DNA of 50,211 bases, taken from the NCBI RefSeq assembly GCF_027925525.1, contig NZ_BSDJ01000045.1, forward strand, positions 1 through 50,211, in the 5' to 3' direction. Shown piece by piece: positions 1 to 8,657 of this stretch. Position 1 is the first letter of the stretch; each line of letters begins with the position of its first letter. The DNA is from Paenibacillus tyrphae. GTDB taxonomy: Bacteria > Bacillota > Bacilli > Paenibacillales > NBRC-103111. The notes beneath the pieces are model-generated. The model was not told where the DNA came from and did no database searches. It saw only the letters and a program-made list of their open reading frames with translations. The position numbers and the translations under genes are program-made.

Positions 1-1
1 C

Positions 2-1915
2 GCGGACGCGCTCGCCGCAGGCGGACACCGGCGGCGGCTGCACGAAGCCGCCGCGCGCCTGGGCGGCGCCGCGCAGGAGCTGGCCGGCGCCGCGGCGCTG
101 CAAAGCATCCGCCGCTCGCTCGAAGAGAAGGCGGAGCGGCTGGCGAACAACCGCTTCACGATCGCGCTCTTCGGCGCGTTCAGCGCGGGTAAATCGTCGT
201 TCGCCAACGCGCTGATCGGCGAACGGGTGCTGCCGGTATCGCCGAATCCGACGACCGCGGCGATCAACAAAATCATGCCGCCGGACCCGGAAGAGGGCTG
301 GCCGCACGGCACGGCGAAAGTACGAATGAAAACGGCGGAAAGGCTGGCTTCCGATATCTTTTATTCGTTAGAAGTTTTGGGCGTAGCTGTAAATTCGATG
401 GATAAGGCGCTGGCGGCGATTCATAAGCTGGCTGCCGATCAAGTTCCGGGCAAGGGCAAGCCGCATTACGCGTTTCTTAAAGCCGTCGAGAAAGGCTGGA
501 CGGAGATGAGCCCGCACCTGGGCCAAGAGCTGCGCGTCACGGCCGATGAGTTCGGCCGGTATGCTGCCGACGAGGCCAAATCGTGCTTCGTCGAGCTGAT
601 CGAGCTGTACTACGCGAACCCGCTTACCGAGCAGGGCGTCGTGCTGGTCGATACGCCGGGAGCGGATTCCATTAACGCGCGTCATACTGGCGTAGCGTTC
701 GATTACATCAAAAACGCCGACGCGATTTTGTTCGTCACGTACTATAACCATGCGTTTTCCCATGCGGATAAAGAGTTTTTGCTGCAGCTCGGTCGCGTGA
801 AAGACAGCTTCGAGCTGGATAAAATGTTCTTCATCGTCAATGCCGCCGACTTGGCTTCCTCGGCCGAAGAGCTGGAAGGGGTCGTCAAGCACGTCGAAAC
901 GAACCTGCTCCAGCATGGCATCCGGCATCCGCGAATTTATCCGCTGTCGAGCTACTACGCGCTGGAAGGGAAAATCCAGGAGGACCGGGAAACGGTCGAG
1001 CAATCGGGCATTTTGCGCTTCGAGCGGGAGTTCGTCCGCTTTACGTTTGCGGAGCTGACCGAGATGGCTGTCCGGGCGGGCGATGCGGATATCCGCCGCG
1101 CGGCCGACGTGCTCCAGCGCTGGATGGACAGCGCCCGCGCGGATGCTTCCGAGCGCCGCCGCCAGGCCGAAGTGCTGCGTACGTCGCTTGCCGAAGCCCA
1201 GAAGCGGCTTGCCGCCCCCGACACGGACGCGGAAGCCCGCGAGCTGTCTAAGGAAATTCAGGAGCTGCTGTACTATGTCAAGCAGCGCACGTCCTACCGT
1301 TTCGGCGATCTGTTCAATACGGCCTTCAACCCGGCCGTATTTCGCGACGACCGCCGCGATTCGAAAACGGTCATGCAGTCTGCTTGGGAGGATCTGAGAC
1401 GTATGCTGTCCTTCGATTTGAACCAGGAAGTGCTGGCGACCACGCTGCGGATCGAGAACAAAATCAATCGTATGGCGGGCGACGCCTCGAAAAACTGGTC
1501 GGAGGCCGTCCGGACCGGAGGAATTCCGTCCTTCGAAGCCCCGGGCTTCGAGCCGTTTAAGCTGAAGACGCCTGAGTTGAACGCGATGTTAGAGGCCGCA
1601 GACGTACAGTCGAAGTGGCTGGCAGGCTTCTTTAAAAATGCGAAGCAGTTCTTCGAAGGCGACGGGAAAGCGGAGCTGCGCCGGGAGCTGGAAGCCCGAT
1701 TGAACGCGCCAATGACGCGCTTTGCCGATACGCAAGCGGCCTTCTTGGAGGAAGCCTACGCAGAACAGCTGCGTAGCGTGATGCAGGAACTGGCGGCAAG
1801 ACTCCGACAGGCGCTGGAGGAGCACGGCGAAGGGCTGCTGGAAGCGCTAGAGATGAAGATTGACTTGAACGAGCTTCAGGCGAAGCACAGCAAATTGTTG
1901 AATTTTATTGGATGA
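2..1915 (+). CDS. Dynamin-like GTPase, 5'-truncated by the window edge
   Basis: The frame is open from base 2 with no start codon, so this is the C-terminal 637 residues of a longer protein. A P-loop (GAFSAGKSS, its Lys about residue 64 of the visible part), a G3 motif (DTPGAD) and a G4-like motif (NAAD) identify a dynamin-family large GTPase. A long charged helical region that would form the stalk follows. Bacterial dynamins bind membranes and help fusion or repair. B. subtilis DynA (YpbR) is a tandem fusion of two dynamin units, and this could be the second half of such a protein, but the upstream half is outside the window. The GTG at 227 lies after the P-loop and cannot be the true start. 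Family assignment is firm; identity as DynA is inference. Confidence 0.85.
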   Translation, partial: ADALAAGGHRRRLHEAAARLGGAAQELAGAAALQSIRRSLEEKAERLANNRFTIALFGAFSAGKSSFANALIGERVLPVSPNPTTAAINKIMPPDPEEGWPHGTAKVRMKTAERLASDIFYSLEVLGVAVNSMDKALAAIHKLAADQVPGKGKPHYAFLKAVEKGWTEMSPHLGQELRVTADEFGRYAADEAKSCFVELIELYYANPLTEQGVVLVDTPGADSINARHTGVAFDYIKNADAILFVTYYNHAFSHADKEFLLQLGRVKDSFELDKMFFIVNAADLASSAEELEGVVKHVETNLLQHGIRHPRIYPLSSYYALEGKIQEDRETVEQSGILRFEREFVRFTFAELTEMAVRAGDADIRRAADVLQRWMDSARADASERRRQAEVLRTSLAEAQKRLAAPDTDAEARELSKEIQELLYYVKQRTSYRFGDLFNTAFNPAVFRDDRRDSKTVMQSAWEDLRRMLSFDLNQEVLATTLRIENKINRMAGDASKNWSEAVRTGGIPSFEAPGFEPFKLKTPELNAMLEAADVQSKWLAGFFKNAKQFFEGDGKAELRRELEARLNAPMTRFADTQAAFLEEAYAEQLRSVMQELAARLRQALEEHGEGLLEALEMKIDLNELQAKHSKLLNFIG

Positions 1916-1973
1916 AATGACGATATTTTTAGGGGAATGCGTCTCCTTTTGGTTAAGTGTCAAACGGTTAATC

Positions 1974-2008
1974 CGAGGTTGTCCGATGGCGGGCGACCTC
2001 GTTTTTTT
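1974..2008 (+). terminator. Rho-independent terminator after the dynamin gene
   Basis: The arms CGAGGT (1974-1979) and ACCTCG (1996-2001) continue inward with wobble pairs to a 12-pair stem around the loop ATGG. Seven T follow at 2002-2008. Confidence 0.85.
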
Positions 2009-2327
2009 GTTTTCATGAAAGGGCTTTCATTTCGACGATTTCGTACTATTCAGGAGAAATAGTAGCGCTGCGCTTCCATATTGTGACGATTTGAAGGAAT
2101 ACTCTGGGAAAATCAAGATTATGGGGCAACCCGTATTTGCCGCCCCTTGGGGATGATGCTACACTTCTTCTCATAGCTGAAACGCTTTCGGAGCCATCAT
2201 TCCGCTTCGAAAGCCATTTTTGCTTTTGCGGCTCTAGCGCCGTATTCCATGAGAAAAAAATGTATCGGCAGAGGCTTTGCGCGGAAAGGAAGCGCTCTCG
2301 CAGCAAAGCCGGAGAAGGAGGAGCTCC
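2009..2327 (+). other. 319-base leader or intergenic region before the ABC exporter
   Basis: No convincing gene is present. A short hairpin with arms TACTATT (2044-2050) and AATAGTA (2058-2064) is visible, and a GC-rich inverted region (GGGGCAA near 2120, GCCCC near 2140) follows. No clear -35/-10 pair was found. An upstream in-frame GTG at 2277 lacks a ribosome binding site, so this DNA is treated as leader. The B. subtilis exporter pair BmrC/BmrD has a leader-peptide attenuator, but no such peptide can be recognised here. Confidence 0.4.
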
Positions 2328-4166
2328 ATGGAAGTATTTAAGCAGCTGAAGGAGTTTTACTGGTCGGAACGAAGGTTTCTGTACGCCTCGATCGCTTGCT
2401 TGATGACGGCAACGGCGCTGGGACTCGTGTACCCGAATCTGCTTCGGTATTTGATCGACGAAGTGATTTCGAAAGGGCAGTTCTCGGCCGTCCCGTACTT
2501 GGCGCTTCTCGTGGCCGGCGTGATGATCGTCAAGGCGACCTTTCAGTTTTTGCACGGCGCGACCAGTGCGCGGCTCGGCAACCAGACCGCATTCAACCTG
2601 CGGGCCGCCCTTTACCGGAAGCTGCAGTACTTGTCGTTTCAGTATTACGACAAAGCGCGCACAGGAGATTTGATGTCGCGCCTCACGGCCGATCTGCAAG
2701 CTGTACGGGATTTTATCGGCTTCGGCTTCGTCCAGATTTTGAACGTGATCATGATGTTTGCTTTCGGCGTGATCATGATGGTGTCGATCAATTGGCAGCT
2801 GACGCTCCTCACCATGATTTGCATGCCGTTCCTCGTCTATACGGCGATCCGATTCGAGGGAAAAATTCATCCGGCGTTTCGGTCGATCCGTCAATCGATG
2901 AGCAGCATGACGACCTCCGTGCAGGAGAACATCACCGGGGTACGGACGGTCAAGTCGTTCGCGAGAGAGCCGCATGAAATCGACAAATTTTCCGAACGCA
3001 ACGGAAACTATAAGGAAAACAACGTGTTGACCGCAGGCATTTGGGCAAAATATTTTCCTCTGATGGAGCTGTTCGCCAACCTGAGCGTGGTCATTCTGCT
3101 CGGCGTCGGCGGCTGGATGGTGATGAACGAAAGCATTTCGCTCGGAGAGCTTGTCGCCTTCTTCAGCTTGATCTGGTATATCATCGGCCCGATGTGGGGC
3201 ATCGGCTTTCATATCAACAACTTCACGCAATCGAAAGCGGCCGGTGAACGGCTGCTCGAAGTACTGCATCAATACGAGCACGTGAAAAATAAAGAGAATG
3301 CAGTCGTTTTGCAGCCAGACCTGGTGCAGGGCCACGTCCGGTTCGACAACGTGACCTTCGCGTATACGGATAAGCAGCCGGCGCTCACCGATTTCAATCT
3401 GGATGCGCCTGCGGGCTCGGTCATCGGCCTGCTAGGCGGTACAGGCTCCGGAAAATCGACGGTCATTCAGCTGCTTTTGCGGGCCTACAATGTGAAGGAA
3501 GGCCGGATTACGCTCGATGGAACGGACATTCGCGATATTACGCTGGAAAGTTTGCGCAGTCAAATGGCAATCGTTTTTCAGGAGACGTTTCTGTTTTCTT
3601 CCAGCATCAAAGGCAATATCGCTTACGGCGTTGACGACGTGACCATGGAAGAGGTCACTCAGGCGGCGAAGCTGGCAAAAGCGCACGATTTCATCATGGA
3701 GCTGCCGATGGGCTACGATACGATCGTCGGCGAACGCGGTCTGGGCCTATCCGGCGGGCAAAAGCAGCGGATTGCGATTGCGCGGGCGCTGCTGAAAAAT
3801 CCGAAAATTTTAATACTCGACGATGCCACGAGCGCGGTAGATATGGAAACCGAGCACGAAATTCAACGAGGCTTCGAAGAGGTGATGAAAGGCCGCACGA
3901 CGTTTATTATCGCGCACCGTATCTCTTCGCTGAAGCATGCAGATGAAATTTTGGTGCTGGATGAGGGCCGGATCGTGCAGCGGGGCACCCACGCCGAGCT
4001 TATGAAACAGGAGGGGCCGTACCTCGAAACGTACAAAATTCAATTTGCCGATCAGCCGGAGGAGATCGATGCCGATGCCGGTACCGATGAACCGGCTCAG
4101 CATAACGAGTCGGCGGCGGAAGTGGCTGCTGCCTCTCAAGCCAACGTAAGGAGGTTTGCCCATTGA
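2328..4166 (+). CDS. ABC exporter half-transporter with degenerate Walker B (heterodimer subunit 1)
   Basis: This 612-residue protein has an N-terminal six-helix exporter membrane domain followed by a nucleotide-binding domain, and probably exports drugs or lipids from the cytoplasmic membrane. The Walker A (GGTGSGKST, Lys376), Q-loop (VFQET), signature (LSGGQKQR) and H-loop (IIAHRIS) are canonical. The Walker B reads ILILDDATS, with Asp499 where the catalytic Glu is expected. ATG 2328 is chosen because it follows AAGGAGGAG at good spacing. The TGA overlaps the TTG start of the next gene by four bases, so the two are translationally coupled. The pair resembles BmrC/BmrD and YfiB/YfiC. The substrate is unknown. 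The acidic tail after the ATPase domain (AD-rich, about 30 residues) is variable in this family. Confidence 0.88.
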   Translation: MEVFKQLKEFYWSERRFLYASIACLMTATALGLVYPNLLRYLIDEVISKGQFSAVPYLALLVAGVMIVKATFQFLHGATSARLGNQTAFNLRAALYRKLQYLSFQYYDKARTGDLMSRLTADLQAVRDFIGFGFVQILNVIMMFAFGVIMMVSINWQLTLLTMICMPFLVYTAIRFEGKIHPAFRSIRQSMSSMTTSVQENITGVRTVKSFAREPHEIDKFSERNGNYKENNVLTAGIWAKYFPLMELFANLSVVILLGVGGWMVMNESISLGELVAFFSLIWYIIGPMWGIGFHINNFTQSKAAGERLLEVLHQYEHVKNKENAVVLQPDLVQGHVRFDNVTFAYTDKQPALTDFNLDAPAGSVIGLLGGTGSGKSTVIQLLLRAYNVKEGRITLDGTDIRDITLESLRSQMAIVFQETFLFSSSIKGNIAYGVDDVTMEEVTQAAKLAKAHDFIMELPMGYDTIVGERGLGLSGGQKQRIAIARALLKNPKILILDDATSAVDMETEHEIQRGFEEVMKGRTTFIIAHRISSLKHADEILVLDEGRIVQRGTHAELMKQEGPYLETYKIQFADQPEEIDADAGTDEPAQHNESAAEVAAASQANVRRFAH

Positions 4167-6013
4167 GCGGACAACGGAACCATTCATCCGGCGGTTCGAA
4201 GCCCGAAGGCGATGAACTGCTGAAATCCCGGTTCGTCTATCAAGACGATGAGGAGCTTGACAAAGGGTTCGACTGGGTTCAGGTCAAGCGCGTCGGCAAA
4301 TATATGAAGCCGTATGCGAAGCAGATGGCGCCCGTCATCCTGATTATGATGGCCGTCGGCGCTCTGACGAAGCTGCTGAATCCGCTTCTGATCGCCTTTG
4401 CGATTGACAACGCGCTGAAGCAGAAGGACGGCAAGCTGCTCGCGCTTTGCGTAGGCGCCATGTTCGTGCTATATATCATTCAATGGCTCGCGAACAACTA
4501 CCGGATCCGGTATACGAACGAGATCGGCCAGCGGATCATTTACGATTTGCGCCACGATTTGTTCAGCCATATTCAGCGGCTGTCGTTCCGCTTTTTCGAC
4601 AAACGTCCGGCCGGCTCGATTCTCGTTCGCGTGACGAACTATGTGAATTCGCTTCAAGACTTGCTGACGAACGGCGCGGTCAACCTGATGATCGACTGTG
4701 TGCAGCTGATCGGCATCATCTTCATCCTATTATTTTACAATGTCAAGCTAGGCGCAGCGATTATTGTCACGGTTCCGATCATGTTCCTGATTTCGACACG
4801 GCTGCGAGTAAAAATTCGCCGCGCCTGGCAGGTCGTCCAGACGAAGACGTCGCGCATTAACGCGCATCTGAACGAATGCATCCAGGGCATCAAGGTGACG
4901 CAGGCGTTCACGCAGGAAAAGCAGAACATCGCATATTTCGAACAAATGAACCAGGATAACCATAAATCGTGGAATCGCGCATCGACCTTGAACCAGTCGT
5001 TTAACCCGATCATCGAGGTTACCGGAGCGGTCGGCTACTTTATTTTGTTCCTGCTTGGCGCTTATTTCATTCAAAGCGGGGAAATGACCGTCGGCTTGTT
5101 CGTAGCTTTCGCCTCTTACATCGGCAGCTTCTGGGAGCCGATCAACCGGCTCGGCCAAATGTATTCGCAGATGCTCATTGCGATGGCTTCGTCGGAACGG
5201 ATCTTCGAATATATCGACGAGCAGCCGAACGTGGCGGAGAAGCCGTCTGCCCGGCCGCTGCCTACGATTCGCGGAGATATCGACTTCAAGCAGGTGGAGT
5301 TTGAATACGAGCCGGGACGGCACGCGCTGCAGCGGATCGATCTGAACGTGAAGGCCGGCCAATCGATTGCGCTTGTCGGTCATACCGGTTCGGGCAAAAG
5401 CACGATCATCAACCTGCTTTGCCGCTTTTATGATATAACGGGCGGCAGCATTGTCATCGACGGTCACGATATTCGCGACGTAACGATTCAAAGCTTGCGT
5501 TCGCAGATCGGGATCGTGCTTCAGGATACGTTTATTTTTTCCGGGACGATTCGCGACAACATCCGGTTCGGGCGGCTTGATGCGACCGACGAGGAGGTAG
5601 AGGCGGCGGCCAAGGCTGTCCGCGCTCACGAGTTTATCGTGAATTTGCCGAACGGCTACGATACCGAGGTGCAGGAGAGAGGGAACGTGCTGTCGATGGG
5701 ACAGCGCCAGTTGCTTTCGTTTGCCCGGGCGCTTCTGGCGGACCCGCGCATCCTCATTCTGGATGAGGCGACGGCCAGCATCGATACGGAGACGGAGCTG
5801 AAAATTCAAGAAGCGCTCAAGACGCTGATGGCGGGACGCACGTCCTTCATTATCGCTCATCGGTTGTCGACGATTCGTCATGCCGATCATATTCTCGTCT
5901 TGGATCACGGACGAATTATGGAGCAGGGCAATCACGAGGAGCTGATGCGACATCAGGGCATTTATCACGGACTGATTCAAGCGCAGTACCGCTTTTTGAA
6001 AGAAACGGGTTAA
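4163..6013 (+). CDS. ABC exporter half-transporter with catalytic Glu but altered signature (heterodimer subunit 2)
   Basis: This 616-residue exporter half-transporter is the partner of the preceding gene. Its Walker A (GHTGSGKST, Lys412) and Walker B (ILILDEATAS, Glu535) are intact, but the signature reads LSMGQRQ rather than LSGGQ. One composite ATP site (Asp499 of subunit 1 plus this signature) is therefore predicted to be degenerate and the other catalytic, the arrangement of known asymmetric heterodimeric exporters. The TTG start at 4163 lies eight bases after AAGGAGG (4148-4154), inside the end of the first gene. An N-terminal hydrophilic extension of about 50 residues precedes the first membrane helix. 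Confidence 0.88.
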   Translation: MSGQRNHSSGGSKPEGDELLKSRFVYQDDEELDKGFDWVQVKRVGKYMKPYAKQMAPVILIMMAVGALTKLLNPLLIAFAIDNALKQKDGKLLALCVGAMFVLYIIQWLANNYRIRYTNEIGQRIIYDLRHDLFSHIQRLSFRFFDKRPAGSILVRVTNYVNSLQDLLTNGAVNLMIDCVQLIGIIFILLFYNVKLGAAIIVTVPIMFLISTRLRVKIRRAWQVVQTKTSRINAHLNECIQGIKVTQAFTQEKQNIAYFEQMNQDNHKSWNRASTLNQSFNPIIEVTGAVGYFILFLLGAYFIQSGEMTVGLFVAFASYIGSFWEPINRLGQMYSQMLIAMASSERIFEYIDEQPNVAEKPSARPLPTIRGDIDFKQVEFEYEPGRHALQRIDLNVKAGQSIALVGHTGSGKSTIINLLCRFYDITGGSIVIDGHDIRDVTIQSLRSQIGIVLQDTFIFSGTIRDNIRFGRLDATDEEVEAAAKAVRAHEFIVNLPNGYDTEVQERGNVLSMGQRQLLSFARALLADPRILILDEATASIDTETELKIQEALKTLMAGRTSFIIAHRLSTIRHADHILVLDHGRIMEQGNHEELMRHQGIYHGLIQAQYRFLKETG

Positions 6014-6054
6014 CAGATATTGGCCGGTGTGGTATGATTGTTAACGTTAACAAT
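6010..6054 (+). promoter_or_regulatory. Promoter with perfect 18-bp palindromic operator
   Basis: The -35 TTAACA (6010-6015) is followed by 17 bases and a -10 TATGAT (6033-6038). A perfect palindrome, ATTGTTAACGTTAACAAT (6037-6054), overlaps the -10 and the expected start point. The central CG and AAC/GTT arms are typical of LacI/GalR-type operators. A repressor bound here would block the promoter of the epimerase gene. The cognate regulator is not adjacent. Confidence 0.7.
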
Positions 6055-6128
6055 ACCCACCGGAAGCGCATTTGTCAGGCATCGTCTGCTTTATGCGCTC
6101 TCCTTAAATCAAAGGAGCTGACATCGTT

Positions 6129-6896
6129 GTGAAAAACAAGTTTGCGGCACAATTGTATACGCTGCGTGACGAACTGGAGAAGAATTTTCCGGGCGTGCTG
6201 CGGGAGCTGAAACGGATGGGCTGGAGCGGTGTGCAAATTTCCGGTTTGCGGGGCTATACCGCCGAAGAAATCGCAGCCGTCCTCAAGGAGACGGGGCTTG
6301 GCACCGCCGGGATGCACGTTAGCTACGAAGCGCTGCAAAACGAGCTTGAAACGATTGTCGAGCAGGCCAAGCTGTTCGGTACACGCGACCTGATCTGCCC
6401 GTTCATCGCCGCCGATCTGCGCGGCGAAGAAGGGTACCGGGCGGTACGCGCCAAGCTGAACGAAGTGGCGGGGAAGCTCGCTCCGCTCGGCTTCCGGCTC
6501 AGCTACCACAACCATGCGTTCGAGTTCGAGACAACCGTGAACGGGGTATCCGCGCTCGAATATTTGCTTGAGCCGTCCAAGGACAACGCCGTGCTGGCCG
6601 AAGTCGACGTGTACTGGGTGAAAAAAGGCGGCCTCGATCCGGTGCCGTTTATCCGCCCTTATGCCGGCCGGATGCCGATCATTCACCTGAAGGACATGTC
6701 GAATGACGAGCGTCAGACATTTGCCGAAGTGGGTACGGGCGTCATCGACTTCATCCCGATTCTGCAGTGGGGCGAAGCAAACGGTATCGAATGGTACGCG
6801 GTGGAGCAGGACGTTTGTCCGGGCAACCCGCTGGATAGTCTGCAAATCAGCTTAACCAACCTGCATCGTATGGCCGATCAACTGGCGTCCAAGTAA
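6129..6896 (+). CDS. Sugar phosphate isomerase/epimerase (xylose-isomerase-like TIM barrel)
   Basis: This 255-residue single-domain protein belongs to the AP-endonuclease-2/xylose-isomerase-like barrel family. Likely metal ligands appear in order: His in YHNHAFEF, Asp in EVDVYW, His in IHLKD and Glu in VEQD. Members isomerise or epimerise sugars, inositol derivatives or hydroxypyruvate, and the exact substrate cannot be read from sequence. The GTG start at 6129 follows AAAGGAG (6111-6117). The gene is alone between its own regulated promoter and a terminator, so it is probably monocistronic and induced by a sugar through a LacI-type repressor. Confidence 0.82.
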   Translation: MKNKFAAQLYTLRDELEKNFPGVLRELKRMGWSGVQISGLRGYTAEEIAAVLKETGLGTAGMHVSYEALQNELETIVEQAKLFGTRDLICPFIAADLRGEEGYRAVRAKLNEVAGKLAPLGFRLSYHNHAFEFETTVNGVSALEYLLEPSKDNAVLAEVDVYWVKKGGLDPVPFIRPYAGRMPIIHLKDMSNDERQTFAEVGTGVIDFIPILQWGEANGIEWYAVEQDVCPGNPLDSLQISLTNLHRMADQLASK

Positions 6897-6919
6897 GCGG
6901 ATCGTCGATGTTACGACTG

Positions 6920-6967
6920 CCCTCGTCGTTTTTGCGCAAGCCGAAACGTCGGGGGTTTTTTGTTTTT
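6920..6967 (+). terminator. Rho-independent terminator after the epimerase gene
   Basis: The arms CCCTCGTCGTTT (6920-6931) and AAACGTCGGGGG (6944-6955) pair with one mismatch and one wobble. A T-rich tract follows from 6956. Confidence 0.8.
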
Positions 6968-7061
6968 TTGTCTACTCGCCGTACCTCTGACATATACATG
7001 GGGAAGTAAACTTGTTCGCTGCCCCGAACATCGAAACGATCCGTTAAGGGAGGGAATGACG

Positions 7062-8486
7062 TTGAAAAAGCGCATTGTCACACCGGGCTTGCTGCTGCAG
7101 CTAGTGCAATGGGGAACGGCCTTTGCGGTCATCGTCGCCGTCTTGATCTCGGGCCGCTGGTTCGCAAAGGCGCAGCCGGTTTATCGGTTTGACGTGTTTT
7201 TGGACGATCATCATGTAGGGACGGTCAGTGACCCAGAGGTTGTAAAGAAATGGAAGGCAACCCGGTACGAAGAAGTAGAGCGGCAGTACGACCATGCGCG
7301 CGTCACGTCCAATCTGGAGCGGCTTCGGTTCGTTCGGTTCGAAGGAAACAAAATGTTCCAAGGCGCATACGACAATGATGCGGTGATCACCGCGCTGAAC
7401 GATAAACTAATTTTTGCTTTTTTGGCCACGGAGATTAGGATTGATGGCACCACGGTCGGCGTTGTGAACGACGTCTTTACTGCCGCAGCCCTTCTGGATG
7501 AAGTGAAGGCGCCTTTCTTGAACGCATCCAAAGAGAAAGAGGTTGCAATCTTGTCGGAATCAGACGCCGGAACCCGGCCGAAGGTGAAAGTGACCGCCGA
7601 GTTTACCCAGGACGTGCAGCTGCTCGAAACGGCCGTCCCCCTAGGCAAGTTCGAGCCGGTTGAAGCGGTGCTGAACCGGATTTTAAGCGGCGCCGCCCAG
7701 CCTCTCTCGTATACGGTGCAGAAAGGGGATTGCCTCTCGTTAATTGCACAGAAGTTTCAAGTCGCTGCCGATGTGATCCGGGTAAATAACCCGCAGATCA
7801 AGAAGGATTTGATCCGCGTCGGGCAGACGCTTCAGCTTACGGTCAATGAGCCGCTTTTGTCGGTGAAAACGGTCGAGACGCGTACCGAGCAGGTTCGAAT
7901 CGCGAGCGACATTGTTTACGAAAAAGACAGTGAGCTGCAGGCGGGCGTTATTCAGATCGTGACGAGCGGCAAGCCCGGCTGGAAGCAGGTGACCTACGAA
8001 GCCGTTCGCGTGAATGGCGAGCCCGCTAGTGAGTCGGTGGTCGACGAAACGATACTCGAATGGCCGGTACGGACGGTTGTGAAGCAAGGGACGAAAGTGA
8101 TTCCCGGCGTGGGTACGGGCAAGTTCGCTCTGCCGGTGCTGCAGCCCAAAGTTACGAGCGAATTCGGGCTGCGTTGGGGGAAAAATCACAACGGTACGGA
8201 TCTTGTCTCAGAGCAAAAGTCGATTATGGCCGCCGATCACGGCAAGGTGACGTATGCCGGCTGGAAATCCGGCTACGGCAACTGCATCGTCATCGATCAC
8301 CAGAACGGGTACGAGACGCTGTACGGGCATCTTAGCAAAGTCGTAGTCCGCGAAGGGGACGGCGTCAAGAAAGGCGAAAAAATCGGCGTGATGGGCAGCA
8401 CGGGAAACTCGACCGGCGTCCATCTGCATTTCGAGATCATCAAGAACGGGCAACAGCAAAATCCGCTTAAATATTTGAGTGCCTGA
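7062..8486 (+). CDS. LysM-G5-peptidase M23 cell-wall endopeptidase
   Basis: This 474-residue exported protein begins with a membrane anchor or signal segment (about residues 8-30). A region of about 180 residues without a recognised domain follows, then a LysM motif (YTVQKGDCLSLIAQKF, about 217-260), a G5 domain (about 270-350) and a C-terminal M23 metallopeptidase. The zinc ligands are visible as His376 and Asp380 in HNGTDL and the HLHFE motif (His454, His456). M23 enzymes cut peptidoglycan cross-bridges, and LysM and G5 bind wall glycans. TTG 7062 is preferred because AGGGAGGG (7047-7054) lies seven bases upstream; the in-frame ATG 7056 is only one base away from it. No obvious operon partner. 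Confidence 0.85.
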   Translation: MKKRIVTPGLLLQLVQWGTAFAVIVAVLISGRWFAKAQPVYRFDVFLDDHHVGTVSDPEVVKKWKATRYEEVERQYDHARVTSNLERLRFVRFEGNKMFQGAYDNDAVITALNDKLIFAFLATEIRIDGTTVGVVNDVFTAAALLDEVKAPFLNASKEKEVAILSESDAGTRPKVKVTAEFTQDVQLLETAVPLGKFEPVEAVLNRILSGAAQPLSYTVQKGDCLSLIAQKFQVAADVIRVNNPQIKKDLIRVGQTLQLTVNEPLLSVKTVETRTEQVRIASDIVYEKDSELQAGVIQIVTSGKPGWKQVTYEAVRVNGEPASESVVDETILEWPVRTVVKQGTKVIPGVGTGKFALPVLQPKVTSEFGLRWGKNHNGTDLVSEQKSIMAADHGKVTYAGWKSGYGNCIVIDHQNGYETLYGHLSKVVVREGDGVKKGEKIGVMGSTGNSTGVHLHFEIIKNGQQQNPLKYLSA

Positions 8487-8657
8487 ACCGCAGTTTGACG
8501 CTTTTCTTCGCATGTCGCTTGCCTCTGTTTACCCCTTCTTTAATCCTCCATCCTCCCCAAAGTTTGCAAATCGCGCGGCAAACCGCTACTCTAAAATGTA
8601 TAGTTACTGAAGTGATCAGTCCTTGCAGGTGAAGCTGCTGAAACTGGGGGAGAACGC

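Noticed and set aside
2009..2327. T-box, riboswitch or leader-peptide attenuator for the ABC exporter
   Set aside because: No T-box sequence, no aptamer match and no convincing leader peptide; only weak hairpins are visible.
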